NCBI GenBank assembly: GCA_016936455.1
Contig: JAFGXV010000021.1
Coordinates: 1-54,801, forward strand
Length of the DNA: 54,801 nt
Reading direction: 5' to 3'
Origin: Desulfuromonadaceae bacterium
GTDB lineage: Bacteria > Desulfobacterota > Desulfuromonadia > Desulfuromonadales > Desulfuromonadaceae
Every line of letters starts with the position of its first letter. Position 1 is the stretch's first letter. Shown here piece by piece: positions 33,874-43,212 of the stretch. The notes under the pieces were generated by a model. That model searched no databases, had not been told where the DNA came from, and saw nothing but the letters and a program-made list of their open reading frames with translations. The position numbers and the translations under genes were made by a program.

Positions 33874-35043
33874 ATGATGAGTCCTGATTTCGCTCTGATC
33901 TATTCCCATGCCTTCAGCCATTATTCCTATGGCGATGCGCATCCGTTCAAAGTCGATCGTTATCGGCTGACCTTCGAGCTGATGGAGCATTGCGGGCTGG
34001 TCGGCAGAGAGGGGACCCGGCTGGTGGAGGCGCCTCCCGCTGCGCGGGAGGCGCTGGAGCGTTTTCACCGCAGCGATTACCTCGCGACCCTGGAACGGTT
34101 CAGTCGCGACGGCGGCACCTACGCTGATTTTCGTTATGGTCTGGGCGATGTGGAAAATCCGGTTTTCAAAGGTCTGTACGACTGGGTGTGTCTGATGTGC
34201 GGCAGCACCATCGAGGCGGTGCGCCAGGTGATGGAAGAGGGGTGCCGGGCGGCTTTCAGCATGGCCGGCGGCCTGCATCACGGTTTCGCGGCGCGGGCCT
34301 CGGGATTCTGTTATCTCAACGATGTGGTGGTGGCCTTGCAACCTCTGCTCGCCCAGGGCAAGCGCATTGTCTATGTCGATATCGATGCCCATCACGGTGA
34401 CGGGGTGCAGCAGGCGTTCTATGCCACGGATCAGGTGTTGACCATCTCCATTCACGAATACGGCAAGGATTTCTATCCCTACTCCGGGTCTGTGCAGGAA
34501 GTGGGGGTGGATGCCGGCTATGGCTATGCGGTCAACGTTCCGCTGGTGGCCCATTCGGATGACCTGATCTACCAGCAGGCCTTTAAACGCCTGATTCTCC
34601 CTCTTATCGAGGCTTATCAGCCCGACCTGCTGATTACCCAGATGGGCGCCGATGCGATGCGAACCGATCCGCTGACGCGGCTTGAATGCACCACGGCCAT
34701 GATGGAATACGCCGGTCGCTGCTTTCTCGAAACCGGTTTGCCCTGGGTGGCCGTGGGCGGAGGGGGCTATGAGCGGCTCAATGTGGCGCGGGCCTGGACG
34801 CTACTGTGGGCCACCATGATCGGCGCCGAGGTGCCGGATGCGCTGCCTGCAACCTTCACACCCACGCTGCGGGAACTTGGCAGCCAGACCCGTTGGCTGC
34901 GTGATCCACCGCATTTGGCCCTGCCCGACGATTTCGCCCGGGCTCAGCAGTCACTGGACAAGACGCTCTCCTTTCTCGAGCGGCGCTTGTTCCCGCTGTA
35001 TCGTATCGGTGGGGCTGCGTCTTCTCATGGAGTCACCGCATGA
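33874..35043 (+). CDS. AcuC-like histone-deacetylase-family protein
   Basis: A zinc-dependent deacetylase of the HDAC/AcuC family, about 389 residues. Active-site motifs are GGLHHGFAARASGFCYLND, VDIDAHHGDGVQQAFY and QMGADAMRTDPL, with zinc ligands Asp, His and Asp in the expected places. In Bacillus, AcuC deacetylates acetyl-CoA synthetase; the target here is unknown. The start is uncertain: the pair of ATGs at 33874/33877 gives the normal N-terminus (SPDFALIYSHAFSHYSYG), while an ATG at 33835 would add 13 residues. The stop overlaps the next start (ATGA). Confidence 0.88.
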   Translation: MMSPDFALIYSHAFSHYSYGDAHPFKVDRYRLTFELMEHCGLVGREGTRLVEAPPAAREALERFHRSDYLATLERFSRDGGTYADFRYGLGDVENPVFKGLYDWVCLMCGSTIEAVRQVMEEGCRAAFSMAGGLHHGFAARASGFCYLNDVVVALQPLLAQGKRIVYVDIDAHHGDGVQQAFYATDQVLTISIHEYGKDFYPYSGSVQEVGVDAGYGYAVNVPLVAHSDDLIYQQAFKRLILPLIEAYQPDLLITQMGADAMRTDPLTRLECTTAMMEYAGRCFLETGLPWVAVGGGGYERLNVARAWTLLWATMIGAEVPDALPATFTPTLRELGSQTRWLRDPPHLALPDDFARAQQSLDKTLSFLERRLFPLYRIGGAASSHGVTA

Positions 35044-35876
35044 TCGGGCGCAAACCGAACCATCTGCTCGATCCCGACGGCTTGCCGCTGTTTTCCCTCA
35101 AGGAGATCAATCAGCTGCCTCAGGCGGACAAGGAGCACATCTACGGCGCGATTCTGCCTGAGATCGTGTTTACCCGTTTTGGTTTTGACCGCAGGACCTT
35201 CAGCGCCCCGGATGGCCGTCATCGCATCCGCTTCATCTGCCCGCCGGGGTTGGGGCTGCTGCGGATCGAGGTCCGACGCGATCCGCAGGACCGCGACTGT
35301 CTGTTTTTCGTCGAGGTGGCGGATACGCCCTATCGCCAGCTTGAGCTGTCGTTCTGCCTGATCAACGATCCCGATGCGCCGCGCTTTGATGTGGATGTGG
35401 ATGTGCAGGGGCGCGACAACGCCTTTGGCACCATGCGCCGCAATCTCTCCGAGGAAATCCGGGCCATGGAAGCGGGCTTGTCCCCGTACCAGGTCCGGGC
35501 CGGACTGAAGACCTTCAAGAATTTTTTTCATCGTTTTGAAGGCTTTGTTGCCTCGTTGGGGATCGATATCATCGTGGCTGAGCCCCTGTCGTACAGTAAC
35601 GCCGTGCGCTATGAGAACTACGGTTTCGACTACATCACCGGCAAGCAGCTGATGCTGTGGATTGACCAGGAATTCCAGCCCGGTGGGATCCTGTTCCAGC
35701 GTCTCGACGGGTCAACCCCTTTTCGCCAGCCTGAGATGGCGCAGAGCGTACGTGGCCGCAGCTGGGCCATTCACGATGGCATTCTGCAGCGACCCTGGGA
35801 CGATATCCGGATTTACAAGACCGTCGGCGTTCATGCCGGTGTCAACACCTTTGCCCACCCCGACCGGACCTATTAG
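35040..35876 (+). CDS. Conserved hypothetical partner of AcuC-like gene
   Basis: A 278-residue soluble protein without recognised motif, beginning IGRKPNHLLDPDGLPLFSL. It overlaps the AcuC-like stop by 4 bases, so the two are translationally coupled and probably work together. Notable segments are the acidic RFDVDVDVQGRDNAFGTMRR and RSWAIHDGILQRPWDDIRI. Function unknown. Confidence 0.72.
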   Translation: MIGRKPNHLLDPDGLPLFSLKEINQLPQADKEHIYGAILPEIVFTRFGFDRRTFSAPDGRHRIRFICPPGLGLLRIEVRRDPQDRDCLFFVEVADTPYRQLELSFCLINDPDAPRFDVDVDVQGRDNAFGTMRRNLSEEIRAMEAGLSPYQVRAGLKTFKNFFHRFEGFVASLGIDIIVAEPLSYSNAVRYENYGFDYITGKQLMLWIDQEFQPGGILFQRLDGSTPFRQPEMAQSVRGRSWAIHDGILQRPWDDIRIYKTVGVHAGVNTFAHPDRTY

Positions 35877-35913
35877 CTCCTTCACTTAAGTTAATCGATG
35901 GAAAGGATACACA

Positions 35914-36018
35914 ATGCGTTTTGCTGACTGTCTGTTTATTGCTCTCATCTGTGGCGTCATCTATGGTGCGCTTTATCTGACGGATCGAATGAAGCACAAA
36001 AGTAAAGAAAACGAATGA
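35914..36018 (+). CDS. 34-residue single-span membrane peptide
   Basis: The frame MRFADCLFIALICGVIYGAL... is 34 codons and ends with tga at 36016-36018. It has one hydrophobic segment and a basic, charged tail (RMKHKSKENE). GGAAAGGA lies a few bases upstream of the ATG, a strong ribosome site. It lies between the AcuC pair and the FadL-like gene. Function unknown; translation is inferred. Confidence 0.6.
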   Translation: MRFADCLFIALICGVIYGALYLTDRMKHKSKENE

Positions 36019-36143
36019 TTTTGATGGGATAATTTTTTGAGTTTTTTCAAACATTTTGGCTGTTGCGCTTTGCTCATGATCTGCTGTATAACTCAGTTTT
36101 ATTTTTGTTGGTCTGGTAATTTTATTTGCAAAGGAGCAGGAAC

Positions 36144-37469
36144 GTGAAGTCAAGATTTCTTTTCATGACAGTATTGCTGGTGGCGCTGCCCGGACTGGTG
36201 TTCGGTGCCGGTTTCCATATTCGTGAGCAGGGTGCCAAAGCCATGGGCATGGCGAACGCTTTTGTGGCCCAGGCCGATGATCCGTCAGCCATTTTTTACA
36301 ATCCCGCCGGCATTGCCTTTCAGAGTGGCATGCAGGTGAGCCTGGGTGTGACGGTCATTAATGTTCCGGAAACCGAATTTAAAGGAACGACGTGGCTCGG
36401 TGACAATCGGGTGGCGGGCACGCCGGGCGAAGAGATTTCTGCTGACACCAAAGCCCGCGATGACATCTTTTTCCCACCAAACTTTTACGCTACCTACTCT
36501 GACAAAGATTCTCCTTGGGCTTTCGGCATCGGTGTTGGTTCGTTGTACCCCTTGGCCAAGCGCTGGGACACCACCAGCCCGTTTCGCGATGAAGTCAAGG
36601 AAATCGCGATCAAACCTATCAATGTAAACCCAACAGTAGCCTACCGTTTTGAAGCGTTGAATCTGGCTGTCGGTGTTGGTGTAGATTATACCTATACAGA
36701 AGTCTGGCTGGAAAAAGATGCATATGTTTACAATCCTCTCGCTTTAGGGCCTACTGCAGCTCATATCGCCAGCACTGAAGTTGAAGGTGATGGCGATGGA
36801 TGGGGCTATAATTTTGGTTTACTGTGGAAGCCTATGGAAGTTCTTTCTATTGCCGTTGCCTACCGCAGCGAGATTGAGTTGGATATCGATGGTGATGCTG
36901 ATTTCTATGTCACTCCGACAGGACAAGCGGTTATTGCTGCAAGCCTCGGTGTCCCTTCCTCTTATATTCCCATAACCGCTTCTTCAAGCGCTAAAACAGA
37001 AATCACGCTGCCGGATACGTGGAGCTTTGCGGTGGCTTGGAAACCCATTGAGCGGTTAACGGTTGAGTTTGATGCCGACCGCTTCGGTTGGAGTTCCTAC
37101 GATGAGCTGGACATTGACCTGGGCACTGGAAGTCCTGTCGGTGACAGCCCTGCAGCACCGAAAAACTGGAACGATGTCTGGGCCTATCGCTTCGGCGTCC
37201 AGTTCGCTGTGACCGAGAACCTGGATCTGCGCGCCGGTTATACCCGCGACAACAACCCGATCCCCAATGACACCATCGGCCCTGAGCTGCCGGACTCCGA
37301 TCGGAACAACTATACCTTCGGTTTCGGCTACCACACTGAGCGGGCCGTGTTCGATTTCGCTTACATGTGGGTTGATTTCGATGATCGCGATGTCGACAAC
37401 GACATCCAGAGTGGGACCTATGAAAGCGATGCCCACCTGTTCGCCGCCAATCTGACTTACTTCTTCTGA
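36144..37469 (+). CDS. FadL/OmpP1-family outer-membrane long-chain fatty acid transporter
   Basis: An outer-membrane beta-barrel of 441 residues. A signal peptide ends before GFHIREQGAKAMGMANA, which is the FadL N-terminal hatch signature, followed by ADDPSAIFYNPAGIAF. The C-terminus ends in FAANLTYFF with the terminal Phe of barrels. It would take up long-chain fatty acids or other hydrophobic compounds. The GTG at 36144 has AAGGAG eight bases upstream and gives the signal peptide. A terminator follows. Confidence 0.92.
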   Translation: MKSRFLFMTVLLVALPGLVFGAGFHIREQGAKAMGMANAFVAQADDPSAIFYNPAGIAFQSGMQVSLGVTVINVPETEFKGTTWLGDNRVAGTPGEEISADTKARDDIFFPPNFYATYSDKDSPWAFGIGVGSLYPLAKRWDTTSPFRDEVKEIAIKPINVNPTVAYRFEALNLAVGVGVDYTYTEVWLEKDAYVYNPLALGPTAAHIASTEVEGDGDGWGYNFGLLWKPMEVLSIAVAYRSEIELDIDGDADFYVTPTGQAVIAASLGVPSSYIPITASSSAKTEITLPDTWSFAVAWKPIERLTVEFDADRFGWSSYDELDIDLGTGSPVGDSPAAPKNWNDVWAYRFGVQFAVTENLDLRAGYTRDNNPIPNDTIGPELPDSDRNNYTFGFGYHTERAVFDFAYMWVDFDDRDVDNDIQSGTYESDAHLFAANLTYFF

Positions 37470-37494
37470 TTGGCTTTAACGGCTTAAAGCTGTT

Positions 37495-37532
37495 AAAAAG
37501 GGATGCTCGAATTTTGTCGGGCATCCCTTTTT
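37495..37532 (+). terminator. Terminator after FadL-like gene
   Basis: aaaaagggatgc (37495-37506) pairs with gcatccctttttt (37521-37533) around a 14-base loop, with T-rich arm. It lies 25 bp after the FadL-like stop. Confidence 0.85.
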
Positions 37533-37550
37533 TTATTGGAGAAGCAAGTT

Positions 37551-38294
37551 ATGCCCGGTCTGAATCCCTCACGTTTTGCCCTGGTGCTGGTTGAGCCGCA
37601 GCAACCCGGCAATGTCGGTGCCGCCTGTCGCGCCATGGCCAATTTCGGTATTCAGCAGCTGCGGCTGGTCAATCCCTGCGACCGTTTTCATCCCGAGGCG
37701 GTCAAGTTTGCCGTCAGTGCCAAGCCCTTGCTCGGGCAGGCCGAGGTGTTTGCCGATCTCCCGTCAGCGTTGGCGGATCTCCATTACAGCGTGGCTTTTA
37801 CCCGACGATCGGGACGGTTTCGCGGGCAGCTTGACGAACTTCCCCAGTTGCCTCAGCGACTGGCAGCGTTGCCCGCAGACTGTTGTATCGGCCTGGTGTT
37901 CGGACGCGAGGATAGCGGCCTGAGCAATGCGGAAGTCATGGCCTGCACCAGCGCCGCCACGATCAGCACACCGGGGGAGAAGGGCTCGCTCAACCTGGCC
38001 CAGGCCGTAGTTGTTGCCCTGTACGAAGTGACGCGTTCGCCGGATGCTGTCTGCCCGTCAAGTGAGAGGCCTTTGCCCACCCAGCAGCAAATCGAACCTT
38101 TGTTGCAACAGGTCGGGCAGTTGATCGAGCGCATCGGTTACATCAATCCCAGCCGGCCCGAGGTGATCCCGGCCATGCTGCGTGGGCTGTTGGCGCGGGC
38201 GTTGCCCGATGTCGAAGAGGTCAATCTGTTGCGTGGTCTGGTGGAGCAGCTGTCACAAAGCGTACAGGACTGGCCCGGTAAACGGCGGGGGTAG
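37551..38294 (+). CDS. TrmJ-like tRNA/rRNA methyltransferase (SPOUT family)
   Basis: A 247-residue SPOUT-fold methyltransferase. The knot motifs are LVEPQQPGNVGAACRAMANFG, LVFGREDSGLSNAE and STPGEKGSLNLAQAVVVALYE. TrmJ makes 2'-O-methyl Cm/Um32 in tRNA; this protein has the TrmJ length and C-terminal helical extension, but a close paralog is possible. The ATG at 37551 has GGAG upstream; a frame reading from 37503 runs through the terminator and is not the start. Confidence 0.88.
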   Translation: MPGLNPSRFALVLVEPQQPGNVGAACRAMANFGIQQLRLVNPCDRFHPEAVKFAVSAKPLLGQAEVFADLPSALADLHYSVAFTRRSGRFRGQLDELPQLPQRLAALPADCCIGLVFGREDSGLSNAEVMACTSAATISTPGEKGSLNLAQAVVVALYEVTRSPDAVCPSSERPLPTQQQIEPLLQQVGQLIERIGYINPSRPEVIPAMLRGLLARALPDVEEVNLLRGLVEQLSQSVQDWPGKRRG

Positions 38295-38309
38295 GGAGGA
38301 AAGTATCGG

Positions 38310-38338
38310 TTGTGCCCTAAAACGCATTTGTTTAAAAT
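38310..38338 (+). promoter_or_regulatory. Candidate promoter of the APE-like operon
   Basis: TTGTGC (38310-38315), 17 bp, then TAAAAT (38333-38338). The spacing is ideal and the site lies 97 bp before the first operon gene, but the -35 box is weak. Confidence 0.38.
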
Positions 38339-38434
38339 AACCAAACCTGCGTAATGAACTGGAATGATTGATGGGCGACAGAGCGCCGGGTTCTTGAAGG
38401 CTTCCGGCAGCGCCCTCCTGGAGGAGCGGATAAT

Positions 38435-39172
38435 ATGGCAGATGAAAGCGTAAAGATCGCACTGGTCACCGGTGCCAGCAAGGGCATTGGTGCCGCTGTC
38501 GCCGTGACGCTGGCCACGGCCGGGTTTGACCTCTGGCTGAATTACCGCAGCGATCATGACGCGGCGCAGAATGTGAAGCAACAGGTGGAGAGGCTTGGAC
38601 GAGACTGTACCCTGCTGCCGTTTGACGTCGCCGATCTGACGGCAACGGAAGAATCGCTGAAACCTCTTCTGGATCAGGCGGTGCCTTTTGCCGTGGTTAA
38701 CAATGCAGGCTTTGCCCGCGACACTCTGCTGGCCCTGATGGGAGCCCGGGAGTGGAACGACGTGCTGTCCGTCCATCTGGGCGGCTTTTTCAATGTTACC
38801 CATACGGTGCTGCCGCTGATGCTGCGCAAGCGCCAGGGACGCATTATCAACATGGTGTCGACTTCAGGCCAGACCGGGGTGGCGGGGCAGACCAATTATT
38901 CGGCGGCCAAGGCCGGTTTGATCGGAGCCACGCGCTCGCTGGCCATGGAGGTGGCGCGGCGCAACATTCTGGTGAACGCGGTAGCGCCGGGATTCATTGA
39001 GACGGAGATGACCCAGGAGCTGCCGCTTGAGCGTATCCTGCCCATGATCCCCCTCGGTCGCGTCGGACGGGCTCAGGAAGTGGCGGACTTGGTGGAATTC
39101 CTGTGCTCAGACAAGGCGGGCTACATCACCGGTCAGGTGCTGTCGGTGAACGGCGGCGCCTGTATGCCTTGA
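38435..39172 (+). CDS. 3-oxoacyl-ACP reductase (FabG-like SDR) of APE-like cluster
   Basis: A 245-residue short-chain reductase. Cofactor motif TGASKGIG, NNAG, catalytic Ser in MVSTSGQTG, and Tyr/Lys in NYSAAKAG are all present. It reduces the beta-keto group on the ACP in each elongation cycle. GGAGGAG lies upstream of the ATG. It is the first gene of a plus-strand operon that reaches the window end. The role in an aryl-polyene-like pathway comes from the neighbours. Confidence 0.93.
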   Translation: MADESVKIALVTGASKGIGAAVAVTLATAGFDLWLNYRSDHDAAQNVKQQVERLGRDCTLLPFDVADLTATEESLKPLLDQAVPFAVVNNAGFARDTLLALMGAREWNDVLSVHLGGFFNVTHTVLPLMLRKRQGRIINMVSTSGQTGVAGQTNYSAAKAGLIGATRSLAMEVARRNILVNAVAPGFIETEMTQELPLERILPMIPLGRVGRAQEVADLVEFLCSDKAGYITGQVLSVNGGACMP

Positions 39173-39209
39173 TACCGGCCCGACCCTGTTCTGAAGAGAG
39201 GAATTGCTT

Positions 39210-40436
39210 ATGAAATGGAAACGGGTGGCCATTACCGGGGTGGGGGTTGTTTCCTGCCTGGGGTGCGGTTGCGAGGCGGTCAGCGCTGCCTTGCGCGCGG
39301 GCCGCAGCGGCATTGTGGTCGATGAAGAACGGCTTGAACTCGGTTTTCGCAGTCCGCTGACGGGCACCATTCGCGGCTTTGATCCCAAGGACTGGCTCGG
39401 GCGCAAGGAACGCAAGACCATGACCGATTTTTCGGTTCAGGCCTATGCCGCCACGCGCGAGGCCCTGACCCTGGCCGGCGTCGCCGATGAGGATCTGCGC
39501 AATCCGGACACGGGACTAATTTTCGGCTGCGATTCCAGCTGCCTGGCCGGGATCGAGCAGGTCGAGCTGCTGCGCCAGAGCCGGGAGACCAAGGCCATCG
39601 GCAGTGGTCATATCTTCCGTTCCATGACCTCCAACATCACCATGAACCTCAATACCCTGTTGGGCACACAGGGCGCGTGCTGGAGCCTGAGTTCCGCCTG
39701 TTCCAGTGGTGGCCATGCCGTGGGTCAGGCGGCGGATCTGATCGCCTCGGGGCGCCAGCAGCGGGTGATCTGCGGTGGTGCGCAGGAGATCAACTGGCAG
39801 TCCATGTGCAGCTTCGACGGCCTGGGCGCGTTTTCCACTGCCCGCGATGAGCCGCAAAAAGCCTGCCGCCCCTTCTCGGCCGATCGTGATGGGCTGGTGC
39901 CCAGCGGCGGCGCAGCGGCCCTGGTGCTGGAGGAGTATGAGCTGGCGCGGCGCCGCGGCGCGCGCATCTTCGGCGAGGTGCTTTCCTACGCCTTTTCCTC
40001 GGATGGTGAGCATCTTTCGGTGCCGAGTCGCGGCGGACTGCAACGCGCCATGAATGGTGTCCTGCAGCGGGCCGGACTTCAGCCGGGACAGATCGATTAC
40101 ATCTGTGCTCACGCTACGGCGACGCCGGCCGGCGACGGCGCCGAGGCTGACAATATTCATGCCGTGTTCGGAGACGCCAAGCCGTGGGTCTCTTCAACCA
40201 AATCCATGACCGGCCATGAGCTGTGGATGTCCGGTGCCGCCCAGGTGGTCTACAGCACCCTGATGGCGCGTGATGGTTTCATTGCTCCGAATCTCAATTT
40301 CACCACCCCGGATGATCACTCGCGCGGGTTGCGCATTGTGACGCAGACGGTTGACGAGTCGCCCCGCCGTGTGCTGTGCAATTCGGCCGGGTTCGGTGGC
40401 ACCAACGCCTGTCTGGTGCTGGGGTTTGACGCCTGA
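39210..40436 (+). CDS. Beta-ketoacyl-ACP synthase (KS) of APE-like cluster
   Basis: A 408-residue FabF-type condensing enzyme. The catalytic Cys is in SLSSACSSGGHAVG; the two His are in CAHATATPAGDG and SMTGHELWMS. All three are intact, so it should condense malonyl-ACP with a growing chain. One of three intact KS genes here. The ATG at 39210 has GAGAGGA upstream. It ends 2 bp before the FAD oxidoreductase gene. Confidence 0.93.
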   Translation: MKWKRVAITGVGVVSCLGCGCEAVSAALRAGRSGIVVDEERLELGFRSPLTGTIRGFDPKDWLGRKERKTMTDFSVQAYAATREALTLAGVADEDLRNPDTGLIFGCDSSCLAGIEQVELLRQSRETKAIGSGHIFRSMTSNITMNLNTLLGTQGACWSLSSACSSGGHAVGQAADLIASGRQQRVICGGAQEINWQSMCSFDGLGAFSTARDEPQKACRPFSADRDGLVPSGGAAALVLEEYELARRRGARIFGEVLSYAFSSDGEHLSVPSRGGLQRAMNGVLQRAGLQPGQIDYICAHATATPAGDGAEADNIHAVFGDAKPWVSSTKSMTGHELWMSGAAQVVYSTLMARDGFIAPNLNFTTPDDHSRGLRIVTQTVDESPRRVLCNSAGFGGTNACLVLGFDA

Positions 40437-40438
40437 AC

Positions 40439-41950
40439 ATGGCACAGCAGAGTGACGCCTGGGATGTCGCGATTGTCGGTGCTGGTATCAGCGGCCTCAG
40501 TTGCGCTCTGATTCTGCGCCACTTTGGTTACCGGGTCGTGGTCGTCGAAGCCCAGAAGCGTCCGGCACCGGTAATCGCCGGGTTCAAACGCTGGGGTGTC
40601 CACTTCGATACCGGTTTCCACTATGCCGGAGGACTGGCCGCCGGTGAAGGGCTGCATCGTCTGCTGGTGTTTCTGGGCCTGGACCGGTTGCTGGATTATC
40701 GTTTTCTGGATCCCTCCGGTTTTGATCGCGTGCTGGGGATGGATGGTGCGTTTGCGTTTGATTTTCCCTGTGGGCCCGATAATCTGATCGCGGCGCTGAC
40801 AGAGGCTTTCCCGCACGAAAAAATAGCGATCCGTCAATTCGTTCAGGATGTGCTGCACATCAGTGATCATCTGCCCTATCTCAATCTTGAGCAACCGATC
40901 GATCATATCTCCCTGTTCGAGCAGGCCCACGATGGCAGCCTGCTCGATTATCTGCAACGGCTGACGGCCAACCGCCGTCTGCGTCATCTGCTCAGTCTGC
41001 ATACGGTGCTGCATGGCATCGCCGCAGCGCAGGTGCCCTTTCATTTTCATGCCTGTGTCGTGGGGGCCTATTTCCGCTCCGCCGCAACCTTTTCCGGTGG
41101 CGGTGCTGCCCTGGCACGGGCTTTTGAACAGCGGCTGGCACAGCAGGATATTCCAGTGCTGACGGGCAGTGAGGTAAAGAAAATCCAACTATCTGGTCAG
41201 CGGGAGGTCAGCGGGCTTGAACTGGCTGACGGGCGAGTGATAAGATGTGCGGCTGTCGTGCACACGGCTGCCCCGGCCAAACTGGTCGAATGGCTGCCCG
41301 AACCGGCGTTACGGCCCGTGTACCGCCGTCGTCTGTTGACGCTGCCGGATTCCAGCACGGCCAATTTGCTGTTCGCCCGCTGCACGGCACTGCCGGATTC
41401 TTTGCGCGGGCGCAATCTCTATCTGGCCGATCTGGATGCCGACGATACGCAAGCGGGATTCCCACTGCATGGCGGAGTTGCAGACGGTCTGGTCTATGTC
41501 AGTGCCGGAGCAGGGGATGGTCACGCGGGCGTGGTGGCGATTGTGCCGTCAAGCCCCGAGGCCTTTATGCCCTGGCATGGCAGTCATGCCGGGCAGCGGC
41601 CGCAAACCTATCTCAGGTATAAAGAGTCGCTGGAAACGGCGCTGTTGCAGCGCTTGCAGCAGCAGCTCCCCGCGCTCGCGTCAGGTATCGATCGCCATGC
41701 GTTGGCGACGCCCCTGACCCTGCGCGACTATCTCGATTCCCCAAACGGCGCCCTGTATGGCGGGGGGCATCGGGTCGGGCAGTATCCGCTGCAGGTGGCC
41801 ACCCGGATCAAAGGACTCTATCTCAGTGGCCAGGCCATTCTGGCCCCAGGTCTGATGGGAACGATGGTGGGTGCCTTTTACAGCTGTGGCGCGTTCATCG
41901 GGCACGAACGGCTGTTACAGGAACTTCGATGGTCCTCGACCGGGATCTGA
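40439..41950 (+). CDS. CrtI/RetSat-like FAD-dependent oxidoreductase
   Basis: A 503-residue flavoprotein with an N-terminal FAD motif AIVGAGISGLSCALIL and a C-terminal GLYLSGQAILAPGLMGTMVG, as in phytoene desaturases, retinol saturases and related enzymes. These act on conjugated or poly-ene lipid chains by dehydrogenation, saturation or isomerisation. Its place between two KS genes suggests it tailors the polyene. I do not regard this gene as part of the usual aryl-polyene core, so it is a distinguishing part of this cluster. The reaction is inferred. Confidence 0.88.
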   Translation: MAQQSDAWDVAIVGAGISGLSCALILRHFGYRVVVVEAQKRPAPVIAGFKRWGVHFDTGFHYAGGLAAGEGLHRLLVFLGLDRLLDYRFLDPSGFDRVLGMDGAFAFDFPCGPDNLIAALTEAFPHEKIAIRQFVQDVLHISDHLPYLNLEQPIDHISLFEQAHDGSLLDYLQRLTANRRLRHLLSLHTVLHGIAAAQVPFHFHACVVGAYFRSAATFSGGGAALARAFEQRLAQQDIPVLTGSEVKKIQLSGQREVSGLELADGRVIRCAAVVHTAAPAKLVEWLPEPALRPVYRRRLLTLPDSSTANLLFARCTALPDSLRGRNLYLADLDADDTQAGFPLHGGVADGLVYVSAGAGDGHAGVVAIVPSSPEAFMPWHGSHAGQRPQTYLRYKESLETALLQRLQQQLPALASGIDRHALATPLTLRDYLDSPNGALYGGGHRVGQYPLQVATRIKGLYLSGQAILAPGLMGTMVGAFYSCGAFIGHERLLQELRWSSTGI

Positions 41951-41976
41951 TTTCCGATCAGAGCAGGAGGAAGAAC

Positions 41977-43212
41977 ATGACCTTGAAGCGTGTTGTCATC
42001 ACCGGCTATGGCGCGGTCTCACCCTATGGTCGTGGAGTCGAATCGCTGATGGACGGGCTGCTGCGGGGGCTCAGTACGGTGCGTTACCAGCCCGGGCTGG
42101 AAAGCCTGCAGGGTTTACGCACGCGTGTTGGTGCCACGGTGCCGTCGCTGGATGAAAAGGAGATTCCGCGTCACTTCCGCCGCTCCATGTCGAAGCTGTC
42201 GATCTATGCCGCGCTGGCGGCGACGGACGCGTTGCAACAGGCCGGTGTCGACGCGGCACTCTGTGCCTCGGGACGTGTCGGTGTGGCGGCCGGTTCGACT
42301 TTGGCCAGCACGACGGTGACGGAAAATTTTTTCGCAGATTATCTGTGCGACCACAGCATCGAACGGATGAAGTCGACGCTGTTTTTTCAGCTGATGAATC
42401 ACACCTGTGCTTCCAATCTGGCCCAGGTGTTCGGCATCCGGGGACGGCTGCTGGCGCCCTCAGCTGCCTGTGCGACTTCCAGCCAGGCATTGGGTTATGG
42501 CTGTGAAATGATTGCTGCGGGGCATCAGGATCTGATGCTGTGTGGTGGGGCCGACGAGTTCCATCCGCTGTCCTGCGCAACCTTTGACATTCTCAATGCC
42601 GCTTCAACGGCGTACAATGATCGGCCGGACCAGACGCCGCGACCCTTCTGTGCCGACCGTGATGGCATGGTGTGCGCAGAAGGCGCCGGTATTCTGGTCC
42701 TGGAATGCCTTGATTCCGCTCGTCGGCGCGGTGTACCCATCCTAGCGGAGATCCTTGGCTTTGCCAGCTGCTGCGATCCGGGCAGCATTGCCAACCCCGA
42801 CGCCGCGGTCATGGAGAGCTGTATGCGCCAGGCCCTGCAGCAGGCGCAGTTGGAGCCGGCGGCTGTCGGCTATGTCAATGCGCATGCCACGGGGACCGAG
42901 CAGGGGGATGTTGCTGAAGCCCAGGCCATTGGCCGGGTTTTCGGTTCGTCGACGCCGGTGAGTAGCCTCAAAGGCCACATGGGCCATACCCTGGCGGCCT
43001 GTGGTGCGCTGGAAACGATTGCCACGGTGGAAATGATGCGCCAGGCTAAACTGGTCCCGACCCTGAACCTGAGTCGGCCGGATGAACGCTGTCCGGCGCT
43101 GGATTATCTGGTCAGTCCTCGCCAGCAGGGCTGTGAGGTGGCGATGAAAAATAATTTTGCCCTCGGAGGCGTGAACACGTCTCTGGTATTGAGGAGAACG
43201 GAAGATGACTGA
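41977..43212 (+). CDS. Beta-ketoacyl-ACP synthase, second KS of APE-like cluster
   Basis: A 411-residue KS. Catalytic Cys is in SAACATSSQALG, the His in AHATGTEQGD and in GHMGHTLAACGA; all are intact. It starts at 41977 with AGGAGG seven bases upstream. The stop overlaps the ACP start by 8 bases, so KS and ACP are translationally coupled. It probably acts as the elongating KS with that ACP. Confidence 0.93.
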   Translation: MTLKRVVITGYGAVSPYGRGVESLMDGLLRGLSTVRYQPGLESLQGLRTRVGATVPSLDEKEIPRHFRRSMSKLSIYAALAATDALQQAGVDAALCASGRVGVAAGSTLASTTVTENFFADYLCDHSIERMKSTLFFQLMNHTCASNLAQVFGIRGRLLAPSAACATSSQALGYGCEMIAAGHQDLMLCGGADEFHPLSCATFDILNAASTAYNDRPDQTPRPFCADRDGMVCAEGAGILVLECLDSARRRGVPILAEILGFASCCDPGSIANPDAAVMESCMRQALQQAQLEPAAVGYVNAHATGTEQGDVAEAQAIGRVFGSSTPVSSLKGHMGHTLAACGALETIATVEMMRQAKLVPTLNLSRPDERCPALDYLVSPRQQGCEVAMKNNFALGGVNTSLVLRRTEDD

